A DNA stretch of 64,000 nucleotides from Allodiplogaster sudhausi (lineage: Eukaryota > Nematoda > Chromadorea > Rhabditida > Diplogasteridae), in NCBI GenBank assembly GCA_945643635.1, contig CALZFC010000040.1, forward strand, positions 1,665,001-1,729,000. Reading direction: 5' to 3'. The translations under genes and the position numbers were made by a program. The stretch's first letter is position 1. The number at the start of each line of letters is the position of its first letter. Positions 22,969 to 34,522 of this stretch are shown piece after piece. The notes below the pieces were generated by a model. The model was not told the origin of the DNA, made no database searches, and saw nothing but the letters and a program-made list of their open reading frames with translations.

Positions 22969-25900
22969 CAGATCCACCATCTCTGCGTGATCTGCTTGTA
23001 TATAATATTCTTACTCTGCCTCTTCCTCAACATGTACGCCCTTCTTGCTAGGGAGGATACTCAATTTCATCTCAGAACGTATCATGCGGTAAGTTGTTGC
23101 TCGAAATACCTATCGAATTGACTAAGTAATTTTTCTTTCATTTTTCACGCTTCTCCATTGTATTCTTATCCCTGATCTTCCATCTCCTTGCAGACAGTTG
23201 GCGTGCTAATGTTGTGTTGTTCTGTGGTTGAATGCGAGTTCCTCTACCGCACGCGCCTCCTTCCTAAGCTGGCAGAACCACACGACATTCCAATGCCGGC
23301 TCTCGCGGGTTAAGCTGCTATTTTGCATTGCTTTTACTTCTGTTTCCATTGTCTTTTCAACTACTTTTTCCTTGCCAAGTCGTTCATAATCTGCTGTAGG
23401 AGCAATTGCGCTAACAGTCGGAATCTCACTCGGCTATCTTTACTTTATTGTCTTCTCTTACGCCTTCTTGGACTGCGACAAGTTGGTGAGGAAAAACAAA
23501 AAAATTGATCAAAGAAAAGTTTTTGTAAATGTGGTACAAGTATAAATATGGTCAAAATGCCTATACATATAAATGATAAACAGATAATATGGATATGATT
23601 TGAGGTGGACACAGTGTTCGACTCGGCCGACTTGTGGCTAGAAGCAATCTACGATGTGATCATGGCTCTCTTCTCCATCCTCTCCCTCCTCTACCTCCTC
23701 CAACGACGTTACTACGGAGCAATCAACTCGAATCTGGACAAGGCACGAGTGTGAGGAGTAAACGAAGCGCGCACGATGGGATGGTAGAACCACGGGAAGA
23801 AAAGGGGGGGGGGCTGGAATAATCGCCGAATCATGATGAGGTGGCAGCGGCTTCGAATCCTGGAGCCTCCAATGATCTTTGCCTTATTTTCCATATACGA
23901 TTAGGGACTTCTGCTTTAGCCTCAATCCCATTTTATATGAATTCTATGCGAATCACAATGCGGCGGAAGGAAGAACAAAATTACGGCGCTCTTACAAATG
24001 TACTGATAAGCGCTGATGCATGTGAATGTATGCACGAGCAAAAAAAGCTGACAACTCTGCAGTTCTCAATGAGTAATTTGCACTCATTATGACGCTATGC
24101 AAGGAACGCGTAAAGACAGCCATCAGAAAAGGATGACTAGCCTGCAGTTGATCTACAATCAGTGATATTCATAGGACCACAGTATTCCATGAAAGGCAAA
24201 ATTCTATTTATCCATGCTTCAGATTGGCCGCCTCTTCATCAATCTGACATTCACAGTGGTTTGGATCAAAGTCGTGTTGTTCAAGGGATTCACGAGTCAT
24301 CAGGTGAGGAGACTCAAGGGGAAGCTTCTTTCATCTCGCGTATGCAGGAGCTGTGCCAGCGAAAGGAGTTGGAGGGGTATTGGTGTCCGGTCATGAAGAG
24401 ACGCTACGAGTGCTCGCCATCCAACGATCTCCATGGCACGCAGAAGATGTGGTCCGTTCAGAAGGCGGCTCACTCTTAATAAGATGTAATCTCCAGGTAC
24501 TACATCAACAAAGGCCTCCTCTCCTCGGCCGTCATTTCGTGCGCCTCCGAGTTCTTTCCAGTTAGTTTCCAGTTAAGCTCTTGTCGGCCTGAAATGGCAC
24601 GTCATTTGGCCATGTTAATAAGGTGTTGCTGGTGACGCATTGGCTGGCCTGCGGAGGAGCAGAGGAAAGGGCCGAGGACATAAAGAGGAGGCAGCAGGTG
24701 AGCCACTTACTCTATATTATTGCTCGGCAGTGATTCGTTTAAAGAAAAAATATTTCCGTTTCTCTTCCTCATAGTTTTCGTCTGTTTTGAGCGCCGCCAA
24801 GGCCTGGAAGGTCTGATGCGCGAATTCATGAAGGACGTGACTCGCGTGTTCGTCCCACCAGAACATGCCACGGTCGTCCCTGAGATACAGCCGAGGTGCC
24901 AAGCGAGCCTACTTTTCATTCGACCATCAATAGGAAATGCTTTTACTGTGAAGAAAAGAATTCATTGCAAATGGTTGTGAAGGCTGTAAATGCAGAAACA
25001 GAAGATTCAGTTAGATGTGACTCATAGATCCTGGCTCTGTACGCTGCTGTGGTTCCTGACTCCGGCCGCGATGCTTGTGGGAGTAGCTCGCTGGCTCTGC
25101 TTCTTTTACTATGCAATGGGTCCCTTTCTTTCCTTATTCTTTCTCTAGAATGTCCTTAAATAAAAAGTCCATCAATAATAATGCTCTCTTTTCAGATTTT
25201 GACGACCTCGTTCACGACGACTGGGAAGCGAGTGACATCATGGCATTGATCAGTGCAGTCACGAATGTAGCACTCTTCGGATTGGTGGGTGAGAGAAAGA
25301 AAGATAGGAGAGAGAGAGAAAGGGAGAGGGATAATCTTGATAAAAGGAACATCACCTGTTTCAGATCTACTTCTTCGCCTACAGTGTCGACAACCAACGC
25401 CTCGACGCACATCACAAAGTTAGAGGGATGGAGAGAGAGAGTGTTGAAAGGGAGAGAAGCAGAGAGACTGAGAGATGTGCAGACAGAGGAGAGGAGGGAA
25501 GGAGAGAATGTTTGAGGCGCACGCCCGTGGCGACATTGGCATTCTCTTCGGCTGCGCTGCCGTCCTGGCAGTCAAGTTCGTTCTGCAGAGCATCGAGACT
25601 GCTTATCAGAGGTCAGCTCTCTCTTCGTACTCTCTTCGCTCTCTCTCTCTCTCTCTCTTCTCTCTCCTCTCTCTTCCAAATGTTTTCTCTTGTGCAGGGT
25701 GGATGGCTTCATCGTCACTGGAGATGCTGTCATGCGTATAATTGTGCTTGCGCTTGTTCAGGTCGGATCAGTTCAATCCAATTTATTTATCGCATTTACC
25801 CGTATGAGAAAGATCACTTGAAAAATAGATAATCATTCATTTTAAAGAGATGGACAAGAAATTAAAGGGCAACCAAGGAAAGAAAAAGAATTATATGTAC

Positions 25901-27615
25901 ATACATACAGTACCGTCCAACATTGTTGGGTACGCGATTAATAGGATTAATCCGATTAATAGGATTAATTAAATTAATTTAAATAATTCAAACTCAAATT
26001 GTGGAGCGGGGACGCATCGTCTTGTGGTTTTCTTTACAGGGAAGTGATTTTGCGGTATGGAATAAGTATGCATCAAGTTAAATTGCGAAAATGTCATAAA
26101 ATGACAGAAATCTGAAGGGTGGCTTTTCCTCGCTGTTTAGCAGCAGTTTTGCATGAAAATATGATTTTTCAACATTTAAGCCTCAAAAGTCGTGTAAAAG
26201 TAAATTGAATGCTATTATTAATTATGAAATCGTCCCACAAAACAATAAAAGCAAAATTGTAGCGGAATAATCACAAATAACAATACTCTTGTTTTTCGAG
26301 CATGCTTCTGGGATGGCCAGGCAGCGCATTGTGCTAAAGACTGGGGAAAAACCACCCTTTCAGATTTCTGTCATTTTATGAGATTTTCGCAATTTAACTT
26401 GATGAATACTTTTTCCATATCGCGAAATCACTTCTCTGTAAAGAAAACGACAAGAGAATGCGTCCCCGCTCCGCAATTTGAGTTTGAATTATTTAAATTA
26501 ATTTAATTAATCCTATTAATCGGATTAATCCTATTAATCGCGGACCCAACAATGTTGGACGGTACTGTATGTGGTTGCACAAAAGAGATCTCTGAACTCG
26601 AGTTCGAATCCTTACCGATATTCTCATAACCATTCTTGGCAGGCCTCCCAATGGCTTCAGTATCTCGGACTTCGCCGTATTCTCGCAATTTCCACCCGGG
26701 ACCTCTTTGTGTGCAAATCCTTCCTGCCTCTCGCCGCTGTTGGCGGACTGTTACTCGCATGGGTATTGCGCTCTCTCTCTCTCTCTCTCTCTCTCACTCA
26801 CTCTTCTTTCACTCTCTCTTATATATCTCCCTTTCTCTCTATTTCAATGCTCTATTGCAGGTACACTTTGGCTGCACATACCTGGACACAACTCTCATCA
26901 AGTACCAGCTGACCGATGAAACATATCGGTATGAGCGCACCTCACCCAGTGATGGAGCTAAGCTGTCCTTGTTCAGCTTCTCCTCGACTACTCTGATCTG
27001 CATGATCTTCACTCAGACAATGTTCCCTGCCGAGTATCTCTTCGCCTTCACCGCCTCGGGCTGTTACTTGGAGCTGCTTGGCCGGTGAGGAATCCTCTGA
27101 ATATCTCTTTCCTGTTGCATCTCCGCTCACCTTCATTTTCCAGTTATCTGATGTATGGCTTCTTCCAACTCGGCCCTCCCCGTCTCCACGTCCTCCGCCA
27201 CCATTCCGTTTCTCCAGCCGATCTACACAAGGTGCATGGGAAGAATGGCAAGGTTGTTCCTTTTCGTTCTGTAATCCCCATGGCTGATGCTTTTCCTCTG
27301 CGCAGCGCCGCTCCGAAGCGGGAGAGAATCTGGCGACGATGATCGAGGCGGGCCGGAAGATGGAGAGGAAACGGGCCGGGTCCACTTCTGAGGTGGGCCG
27401 TGGATTCTATCTTCTCTTTCACTCTGTACATGTGACAACTGCACTGATTATGCCAGAAACCATTTATGATCTTCCAGTCCAACCCGACAGAAAGCAGCTC
27501 GGCCGAGTGCTTTCGTCCTCTGTCAATGGACTCGACTGAGGATGGGTTCAGGGAAGAGTCGCCCTTCCAAGACTTTCCTCCCTCTCATTCCTTCTCCCCA
27601 CAATATACCAATTAG
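22969..27615 (+). CDS. Otopetrin-like proton channel (5' end unresolved)
   Basis: Otopetrins are 12-helix proton-selective channels. About 18 exons in phase encode roughly twelve hydrophobic helices. Family-like features: helix 5 reads IGRLFINLTFTVVWIKVVL, similar to the otopetrin 'GR..LMH...TN...W' helix; a late helix pair LALVQASQWLQYLGLRRIL then TRDLFVCKSFLPLAAVGG, matching the Gln-rich helix and the following RE.l.FLL helix; and a last helix PAEYLFAFTASGCYLELLGR, corresponding to the 'PL.IFYRFHS...LFEIW' ending. An extracellular or loop segment has paired Cys (CQRKELEGYWCPVMKRRYEC). The tail is hydrophilic and acidic/Ser-rich, ending at TAG 27613-27615. The first clear exon begins at 22969, so the initiator Met is missing. 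An intron between about 25760 and 26638 carries a fold-back transposon. The otopetrin assignment rests on pattern memory, not alignment; a generic multi-pass protein is the alternative. Confidence 0.65.
25908..26567. mobile_element. Fold-back element of Tc1/mariner type (copy 1, 660 bp)
   Basis: Terminal inverted repeats begin cagtaccgtccaacattg at 25908 and end with the reverse complement at 26567. Both ends are flanked by TA, as expected of a Tc1/mariner target site. The inverted repeats extend about 220 bp inward (shared words include the ATTAATCCGATTAAT tract and the region around 26090-26115, mirrored at about 26360-26385). The middle has no transposase frame, so this is a non-autonomous MITE. 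It lies in an intron of the otopetrin-like gene. Confidence 0.85.
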
Positions 27616-28076
27616 CACTATTATTATGCACATCTTTTTTTGCATAAATACAAGACACAATCTTTGCAAATAAGCAGAAGAAGGAACAAATAGAAATGAG
27701 TTGTAATTCGTGGACGCGAATGGCTCTTTCGTCATAAGTGTTTGGATCACAGGGTAAAACAAGTTCATCTTCAAATTAGAAAGTTAGAGTATTCAGATGT
27801 TCATATTTCTTAGTTGCAAGTGCTGCTTTCTCCAGTGAAGCCGCGACCCTCACGTGATGGTTGTTATTCTTCTGTTATTCTTCTGCTCAAGTTCATGACC
27901 TCCCCCGACAAGGACGAAACGGCCATTAAATTGCCCATTCATTTGCTTATTAGAATCATACGAGCTCGTTTCCGCTGTTTTCGGACAGACGAGAGCCCGA
28001 TAAAGAACAAGGAGTATGAAAGAAGCAAGAGGAGATAGAAAGAGACCTGTTTGTATGAATGGTGTGGAAGGAGTGA

Positions 28077-28120
<44 letters not shown>

Positions 28121-28550
28121 AGAGAGAGAGAGAGAGAGAGCCAGAGAGAGAGAGAGAGAGCCAGAGAGAGAAAGAGCCAGAGAGAGAGAGAGCCAGAGAG
28201 AGAGAGAAAGCCAGAGAGATAGATAGAGAACATCAGACGATCTCAAAGATGCATGGAGACATTCATGCTGAGCATGTCATCGAGAGGAGTCTGAATCCTC
28301 TGGCCAGTCATCCGGCCGATTGCCCTTCCGGCCGCTTTCTCCTTTGCATCACTTTCTTTCTAGTTCGCACCCAGGACTTGTTTACTAAGATTGTGATTTA
28401 TATGATTGTGTATGTTAGTTTCATGTATATTTACTTTCAATATATACATTCTTACACACATACATAAAACGCCACAACAATAAAAATATATGTATAACAT
28501 TTTGAATATCGTTTAGTGGGAAGCTGCTCCCATCTGTCTTCTCGTTCAGA
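27616..28550. other. Spacer with (GA)n tract upstream of the K2P gene
   Basis: It includes a long interrupted (GA)n run at about 28079-28225 with regular GCC interruptions. No gene supported; it likely includes the promoter of the K2P gene. Confidence 0.5.
28079..28225. repeat. (GA)n tract with GCC interruptions
   Basis: (AG)n broken by gccagagaga at shortening intervals, upstream of the K2P gene. Confidence 0.95.
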
Positions 28551-29316
28551 ATGCCAAAGTCCGCTTTGATCGCCCTCTGCATTCCTTGGCGACGGAAGGG
28601 CCTTACCGAACGGATCAAGAAGGTATCTATGGTATAATTAGAAATTACTTAGCATTAGCTATTATGCACAAAGGAGGAGTCCTTGCTAGACTTTCGGTGC
28701 CATTGGCCTGCACGTCGGTCTGGTGGTCGGCTGCATCACTTACATTCTCTTGGGTGCTCTCCTCTTCCAGCACATCGAGCAGCCCTATGAGGTCTCTCTT
28801 CTTCCACTCACATTCAATTCTGAAATATCTTCTTTTGCTGCAGCGGCAGATGAGGAAGTACACCATCGACACTCTTGACTTCCTTCGAAATCAGCTGCTC
28901 GATCAAGCATGGAACGCCATGGAGGACATCGAAGGTCAGAACAGACTGAACTCTCTGGACATGAAGTAGCAGAGAAGCAGGTGCATTCAGATTCACGTGA
29001 GTTGAATGAGACCCTCGACCATCTCATGGACGACTACTTTGCAGAGCTCTTCCATCTTTTTCACCATCCGGTTTCACTCACAATCATTTTATTCGCACCG
29101 ACCAATTCTTCTAAAATTATCGAGATGAATAGGAGGAATACTTCTCTTTTGTTTTACAGGTTTCAGCGAGTGAATTGGACTGCCGCTACAAGATCGAGCA
29201 CAAGGACTGCCTGGAGCTATGGACATTCTCGTCAGCCGTCCTCTTTACGTCTACCACAATGGTGCCCGTTGGTACGTATATTTCTAACTCTCACTAAACC
29301 CTCTCTCTCTCTCTTT

Positions 29317-29363
<47 letters not shown>

Positions 29364-31916
29364 TACAGTCTGGTTGGAGGATTTGGCCTGATCACTCCTC
29401 TAACCTCTGCGGGTCGTCTGCTCCTGCTGGTGTACGCCCTGGTGGGCATTCCCCTCGCCCTGGTCACTCTCTCTGACATTGGTCGATTCGCTTGCGAGTC
29501 CGCCGCGCACCTCTTCGGAAGTGTCTGTTCTACTTATGTCTCTTTTCTAGATTTTGACTATGGACAATTTATTGTACGACTATTTATCTTTCTTCGATGA
29601 GAAATGCGAATAGATAGACTGCTTCCTTTTTAATCTTGCGGAGAATTTCTTGTGATTGATTTTCCTTTTCATGAGCACGAGAGCGCCTTCGCAGTTTCGT
29701 TGGTTGGAGTTGTGTTCTCCTATCCAATCATCGGAGGACTTCTCATCAGCCTCTACTCTGGCATGGATGTCAGTTTCCTCTCACAGTAGTAGTCTAATTA
29801 TTTGATGCTTACATTTTCGTTTGGCAACCTACATATTTCCTATATCATGTAATACATACATATATATGTATGTACATTCTATTTATATATGCACATATCC
29901 TCGAAACTGTGAAAGAGAATTCAGATATCGGACAGTATCTATTACTCATCAATAACGATTCTGACTGTCGGATTCGGAGATATGAGGTTGGTTCTCTGTC
30001 CTGCCTGTACATACAGTACCGTCCAACATTGTTGGGTCCGAAATTAATCCGATTAATTAAATTAATTTAAATAATTCAAACTGGAATTTTGTAGTGCTGA
30101 GGACATGCCGTGTGATTTCCTCGGAGGGTTTTATGTCTTTTTTCATTGCGCGTCACCCTAGAAAAACCGCTTTCCAAAATATGCCGAAATGACAAAGATC
30201 TGAAATTTTTCAACGCTACGCTGTTTAGCGGAATTTTTTACGGGGTGTTCAGCTGAGAAACGAGCTGGTTGAATCGAGCACCCTAACTACAAACAACAAA
30301 TTAGCGTGAAATTTTGTAAGCGCTTCTTATTTTGTTTGAGATTCTTCGTTTGTTTTGCTTGAGTTACTTATCATATTTGGGTATAAATGATAAGAAAAAT
30401 GGAAAATAAGGTTTTCTGTAGCGAGCAAAAAATTTGCTCCCGCAGAGCATCGAAAACCGGACCTTGAGATTGCCAGCCAAACGCTTTCGCAATACACCAC
30501 ACGCAACTTTAGAGAAAAGGAATATACCTTTACTGTCACATTGTCCGCAGCCTCACCAAAGAAGCGTTGAGGATGACGATTCAAGGGGCTTGTCTGGTTA
30601 ATTTTTGCAAAGCGTAGACCTCCCAACGCACTGCAACGCTTTTCATTGCAAAAAGTTGACAATCTCTGCTATCGACCTTTCTCTCTTCACTGTCTCTCTC
30701 ATTCTCTCCCTCTCTCTAACTCTCTTCACTGTCTCTCTCATTCTCTCCCTCTCTCTCCCTCTCTTTACTGTCTCTCTCATTCTCTCCCTCTCTCTCCCTC
30801 TCTTTACTGTCTCTCTCTTTCTCTCTCTCGTTCACACATACTCTCACTCTCCCTCTCTCTCTCTATCTCTCTCACTCTTTCAATCTATCCTCTCTTTCTC
30901 TTTCTCTGTCGCTCTCTCTCTCTCTCTCGTTCAATATATCTCTCAGTCTCGTTTTATCTCTCTCCTTCTCCCCCTCTATCTCTCCCTCTTATTTCGATCT
31001 TTTCATGCTAAGAGATAACTGTATCTTGATTTTTGGTCCGGTCCGGATAGAAGAGGTACATTCTTCGCTTTTCAAGTTGAGTATGGTGTATTGCGACAGC
31101 GTTTGGCTGGGAATCTCAAGGTCCGGTTTTCGATGCTCTGCGGGAGCAAATTTTTTGCTCGCTACAAAAAATCTTATTTTCCTTTTTTCTTATCATTTAT
31201 ACCCAAATATGATAAGTAACTCAAGCAAAACAAACGAAGAAACTCAAACAAAATAAGAAGCGCTTACAAAATTTCACGCTAATTTGTTGTTTGTAGTTAG
31301 GCTGTTCGATTCAGCCAGCTCGTTTCTCAGCCGAACACCCCGTAAAAAATTCCGCTAAACAGCGTAGCGTTGAAAAATTGTCAGATCTTTGTCATTTCGG
31401 CATATTTTGGAAAGCGGTTTTTCTAGGGTTACGCCCAATGAAAAAAGACATAAAACCCTCCGAGGAAATCGCACGGCATGTCCTCAGCACTTCGCAATTC
31501 TAGTTTGAATTATTTAAATTAATTTAATTAATCGGATTAATTTCGGACCCAACAATGTTGGACGGTACTGTATGTAGGTATGTATGTATGCCATGCAATC
31601 AAATCTGAATTCTTCAATAAATGCAGCCCGCCCATTCCGATCTTCGTGCTGATCCTGTACATAATCTGTGGAGTGACTCTCATGACCATCTCAGTGGAAG
31701 TAGTGGCTGCTTCCGTCATCCACAATGTCCACTTCATGGGTCGCCAGCTTGGAAAGGTCGGCGGCTGCATTGAATTCCCTTCTTACCCTGTAATCCACGC
31801 AGGCGCGTGAGTTGGCGGAGCGAATGGTGATGACTGCGCAGAGACTGAACATTTCCAAGGGACTCGGGGCTGGCTTTGGCGCTCTCGCTCGCATTGGAAT
31901 GCTACGTGTCAGCTAG
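28551..31916 (+). CDS. Two-pore-domain potassium channel (K2P, TWK-type)
   Basis: K2P channels carry background K+ leak current as dimers, each subunit with four helices and two pore loops. ATG 28551 begins a short basic N-terminus (IPWRRKGLTERIKK). Helix 1 is at 28690-28791 (GAIGLHVGLVVGCITY, then LLFQHIEQPYE), followed by a long extracellular cap helix with NETLDHLMDDY. Pore loop 1 (LWTFSSAVLFTSTTMVPVG) is split by an intron and continues FGLITPLTSAGRL, then GIPLALVTLSDIG. Helix 3 is GVVFSYPIIGGLLISLY. Pore loop 2 is SIYYSSITILTVGFGDM. Helix 4 is PIPIFVLILYIICGVTLMTI, followed by SVEVVAASVIHNVHFMGRQL. The frame reaches TAG at 31914-31916. Plausible further C-terminal exons lie at about 31954-32029, 32086-32172 and 32299-32380, but their phases could not be reconciled. 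A 1.56-kb fold-back element sits in the intron after pore 2. The first selectivity filter is unusual. Confidence 0.9.
30014..31570. mobile_element. Fold-back element of Tc1/mariner type (copy 2, 1557 bp)
   Basis: Same termini as the 660-bp copy (cagtaccgtccaacattg and reverse complement), flanked by TA at 30012-30013 and 31571-31572. The arms are long, about 500 bp each (roughly 30014-30530 and 31065-31570), and nearly identical in inverted orientation. They are separated by about 530 bp that includes a (CT)n-rich block at about 30675-31000. Short mirrored open frames in the arms are not transposase. It lies in the K2P intron between pore 2 and helix 4, so the pre-mRNA could form a very long hairpin. 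Confidence 0.88.
30675..31000. repeat. (CT)n-rich spacer inside fold-back element
   Basis: Degenerate (TCTC)n with a roughly 50-nt higher-order repeat of the form ctctctcattctctccctctctc...ctcttyactgt, repeated three to four times at about 30680-30815. Confidence 0.7.
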
Positions 31917-32463
31917 CATTGCTTTCTGCCATTCTTGACAACTTCCCTTCCAGCTGGACAGTCGTCGCCGTGACACGATTGTCTCCACTCTCAGCACTTC
32001 GCATCCTCGTCTCTCTGATGCTACCGTAACCAAGCTCATTATCATTTTGTAAATACGATTGCATTTTAAAATGAGAGTTCTCAGATGGCTTGGCAACAAG
32101 CATTTCGTTTTGTCGACGAAGATGAAGGAGGAGAAGAGAAGGAAGTCGACCAAGACAGCAGTTTTACTTTAAGTCATTTCTAAGCTTTAGAGTTAATAAC
32201 ACTTAAACGAATCAATTATATTCACAAATATGTATGAATTGCAACGACAACAAATATTGATAGCATATAAATGAAATGCAGATGATCCTTTTACAGTGCT
32301 CAAGGATCTCTGACACTGGCATGAAGCACTCGCAGTCTGCACCTTCTGATGCCTTCAAAAGTACATTTCTTCTGCCATAACGACTATCTAAATAGTTGTA
32401 CTAAGTTCATCGAAAATATGGTTTGTGCATTTATTAGTGTCCTGCCACCTCAGTAAAACGTGA

Positions 32464-32465
32464 GC

Positions 32466-32493
<28 letters not shown>
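32464..32493. repeat. Short (TACA)n microsatellite
   Basis: About seven tandem ACAT units. Confidence 0.8.
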
Positions 32494-32496
<3 letters not shown>

Positions 32497-32583
32497 CTGT
32501 GTTGCATAGTCCTCCGATTTAGAATGAGGTTCTCATTGGACTCGAGATTTACATTTCGTGAACAAGAAGCACATCTCCGTGAA

Positions 32584-33342
<759 letters not shown>

Positions 33343-33396
33343 AATAAAGATAACGGAAAAAACAAAGGTAGAAAGAAAATAAGACAGAGGTCTCAC

Positions 33397-33815
33397 CAGA
33401 GGTGTTTTGGGACGACCCGACCCGTCGGGCCCAAGGCCTCGGTCATCCCGGCCCGATCTACATATTTCCGGGCTCTAGAATTTTGGGCCCGGCCCGGCCC
33501 GTGGGCGCGTTTGAGCCCGATATCCGATTTTCAAAAAAAAATTGGGAAAAAAGTCCGACGAGTTACAAAGTGTTGTGAAATTCAGAATTTTCATGCTCGT
33601 TCTACGAAGATTCATTTTAATGTATAAAAAAAAAGAGTTTAAGGGGGGGGAATGAACAAATAAAGAAAGTTTTGCATTTAACAATGCCACCAGTCGTCAT
33701 GACTGGACGACATTGTGTGCTTATCGGGCCCAATCGGGGCTGCGGCCGGCCCAACTTTTTTTGCCCGGGGCCCTGGAAAGTTGGGCCGGGCCGGACCGGC
33801 CACTTTGCACCTCTG
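33397..33815. mobile_element. GC-rich hAT-like MITE, 419 bp
   Basis: Terminal CAGAGGTG at 33397 and CACCTCTG ending 33815 form inverted ends of hAT type. They are flanked by the near-identical 8-bp direct repeats ggtctcac (33389-33396) and ggtcacac (33816-33823), the hallmark target-site duplication of hAT elements. The subterminal parts are rich in CCCGGCCCG/GGGCCGG words, in sharp contrast with the AT-rich centre and surroundings. No transposase frame, so non-autonomous. Confidence 0.75.
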
Positions 33816-33823
33816 GGTCACAC

Positions 33824-34522
33824 ATGTGGGATAGAGGTAAATAGAAAAAGATTAAATGAGATGGAAAATCAGTAAGATCAAAGGACTTCCCTCATCACAA
33901 CCTCCTCTAACACTAATGACAGTGTCAACAGCAGGAGAATCGATTCTTTGTGGATCTCAGACATCCCTCGGATCAGCTGAGGGGTTAAATGCAGAGAGTG
34001 GACAAGGAAAAGAGAGCACGAAGAGGGAGAGAAGACAAAGAGAGGCGAGAGCACAGTCAATCGGGTGCCTTTACACAAGAATGAGCAGCCCGGCTCCTCC
34101 ACCGCCTCCTCCTTTCCCGCCCGAGCTTCTCTCTTCCATCGTTCGTTTTCCTATTTCACAACCAATTGACGTATAAAAAAAATAAATTGCGAAAATCTCT
34201 TTTATATTTGTGCTTGAGCAAACATTAATTAGATGAGAATCCTCATCTATTATTATTGATATTGTTAGTCACACTCTCTTTCTCTCTTATGTTTTTTCCT
34301 CTTCTATATTTTATTTACATAGACAAGTAAATATGTACATAATATATGTAGATACATATGTGCAATACCAAACGATAAGTGATGTCCCATTTCCTTTTGC
34401 CCCGGCACGAGATGCGAGATAACTGGACATTGTGCGACTCAATTTTTTTTATTTAGGAGGGGCAAAAATCTTGATTCCGTACTAGTTTCTTAATAGCATT
34501 GCAATAGACGGCGGTGGCGCCA
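33824..34522. other. Spacer before LRRC20-like gene
   Basis: No gene supported. A 106-codon + frame at 33856-34176 is Ser/Pro/Arg-rich and could be chance or a UTR exon. Confidence 0.35.

Noticed and set aside
30327..31256. Mirrored open frames in the fold-back arms, at first taken for a duplicated gene
   Set aside because: They are inverted copies of the same transposon arm, with no transposase motif.
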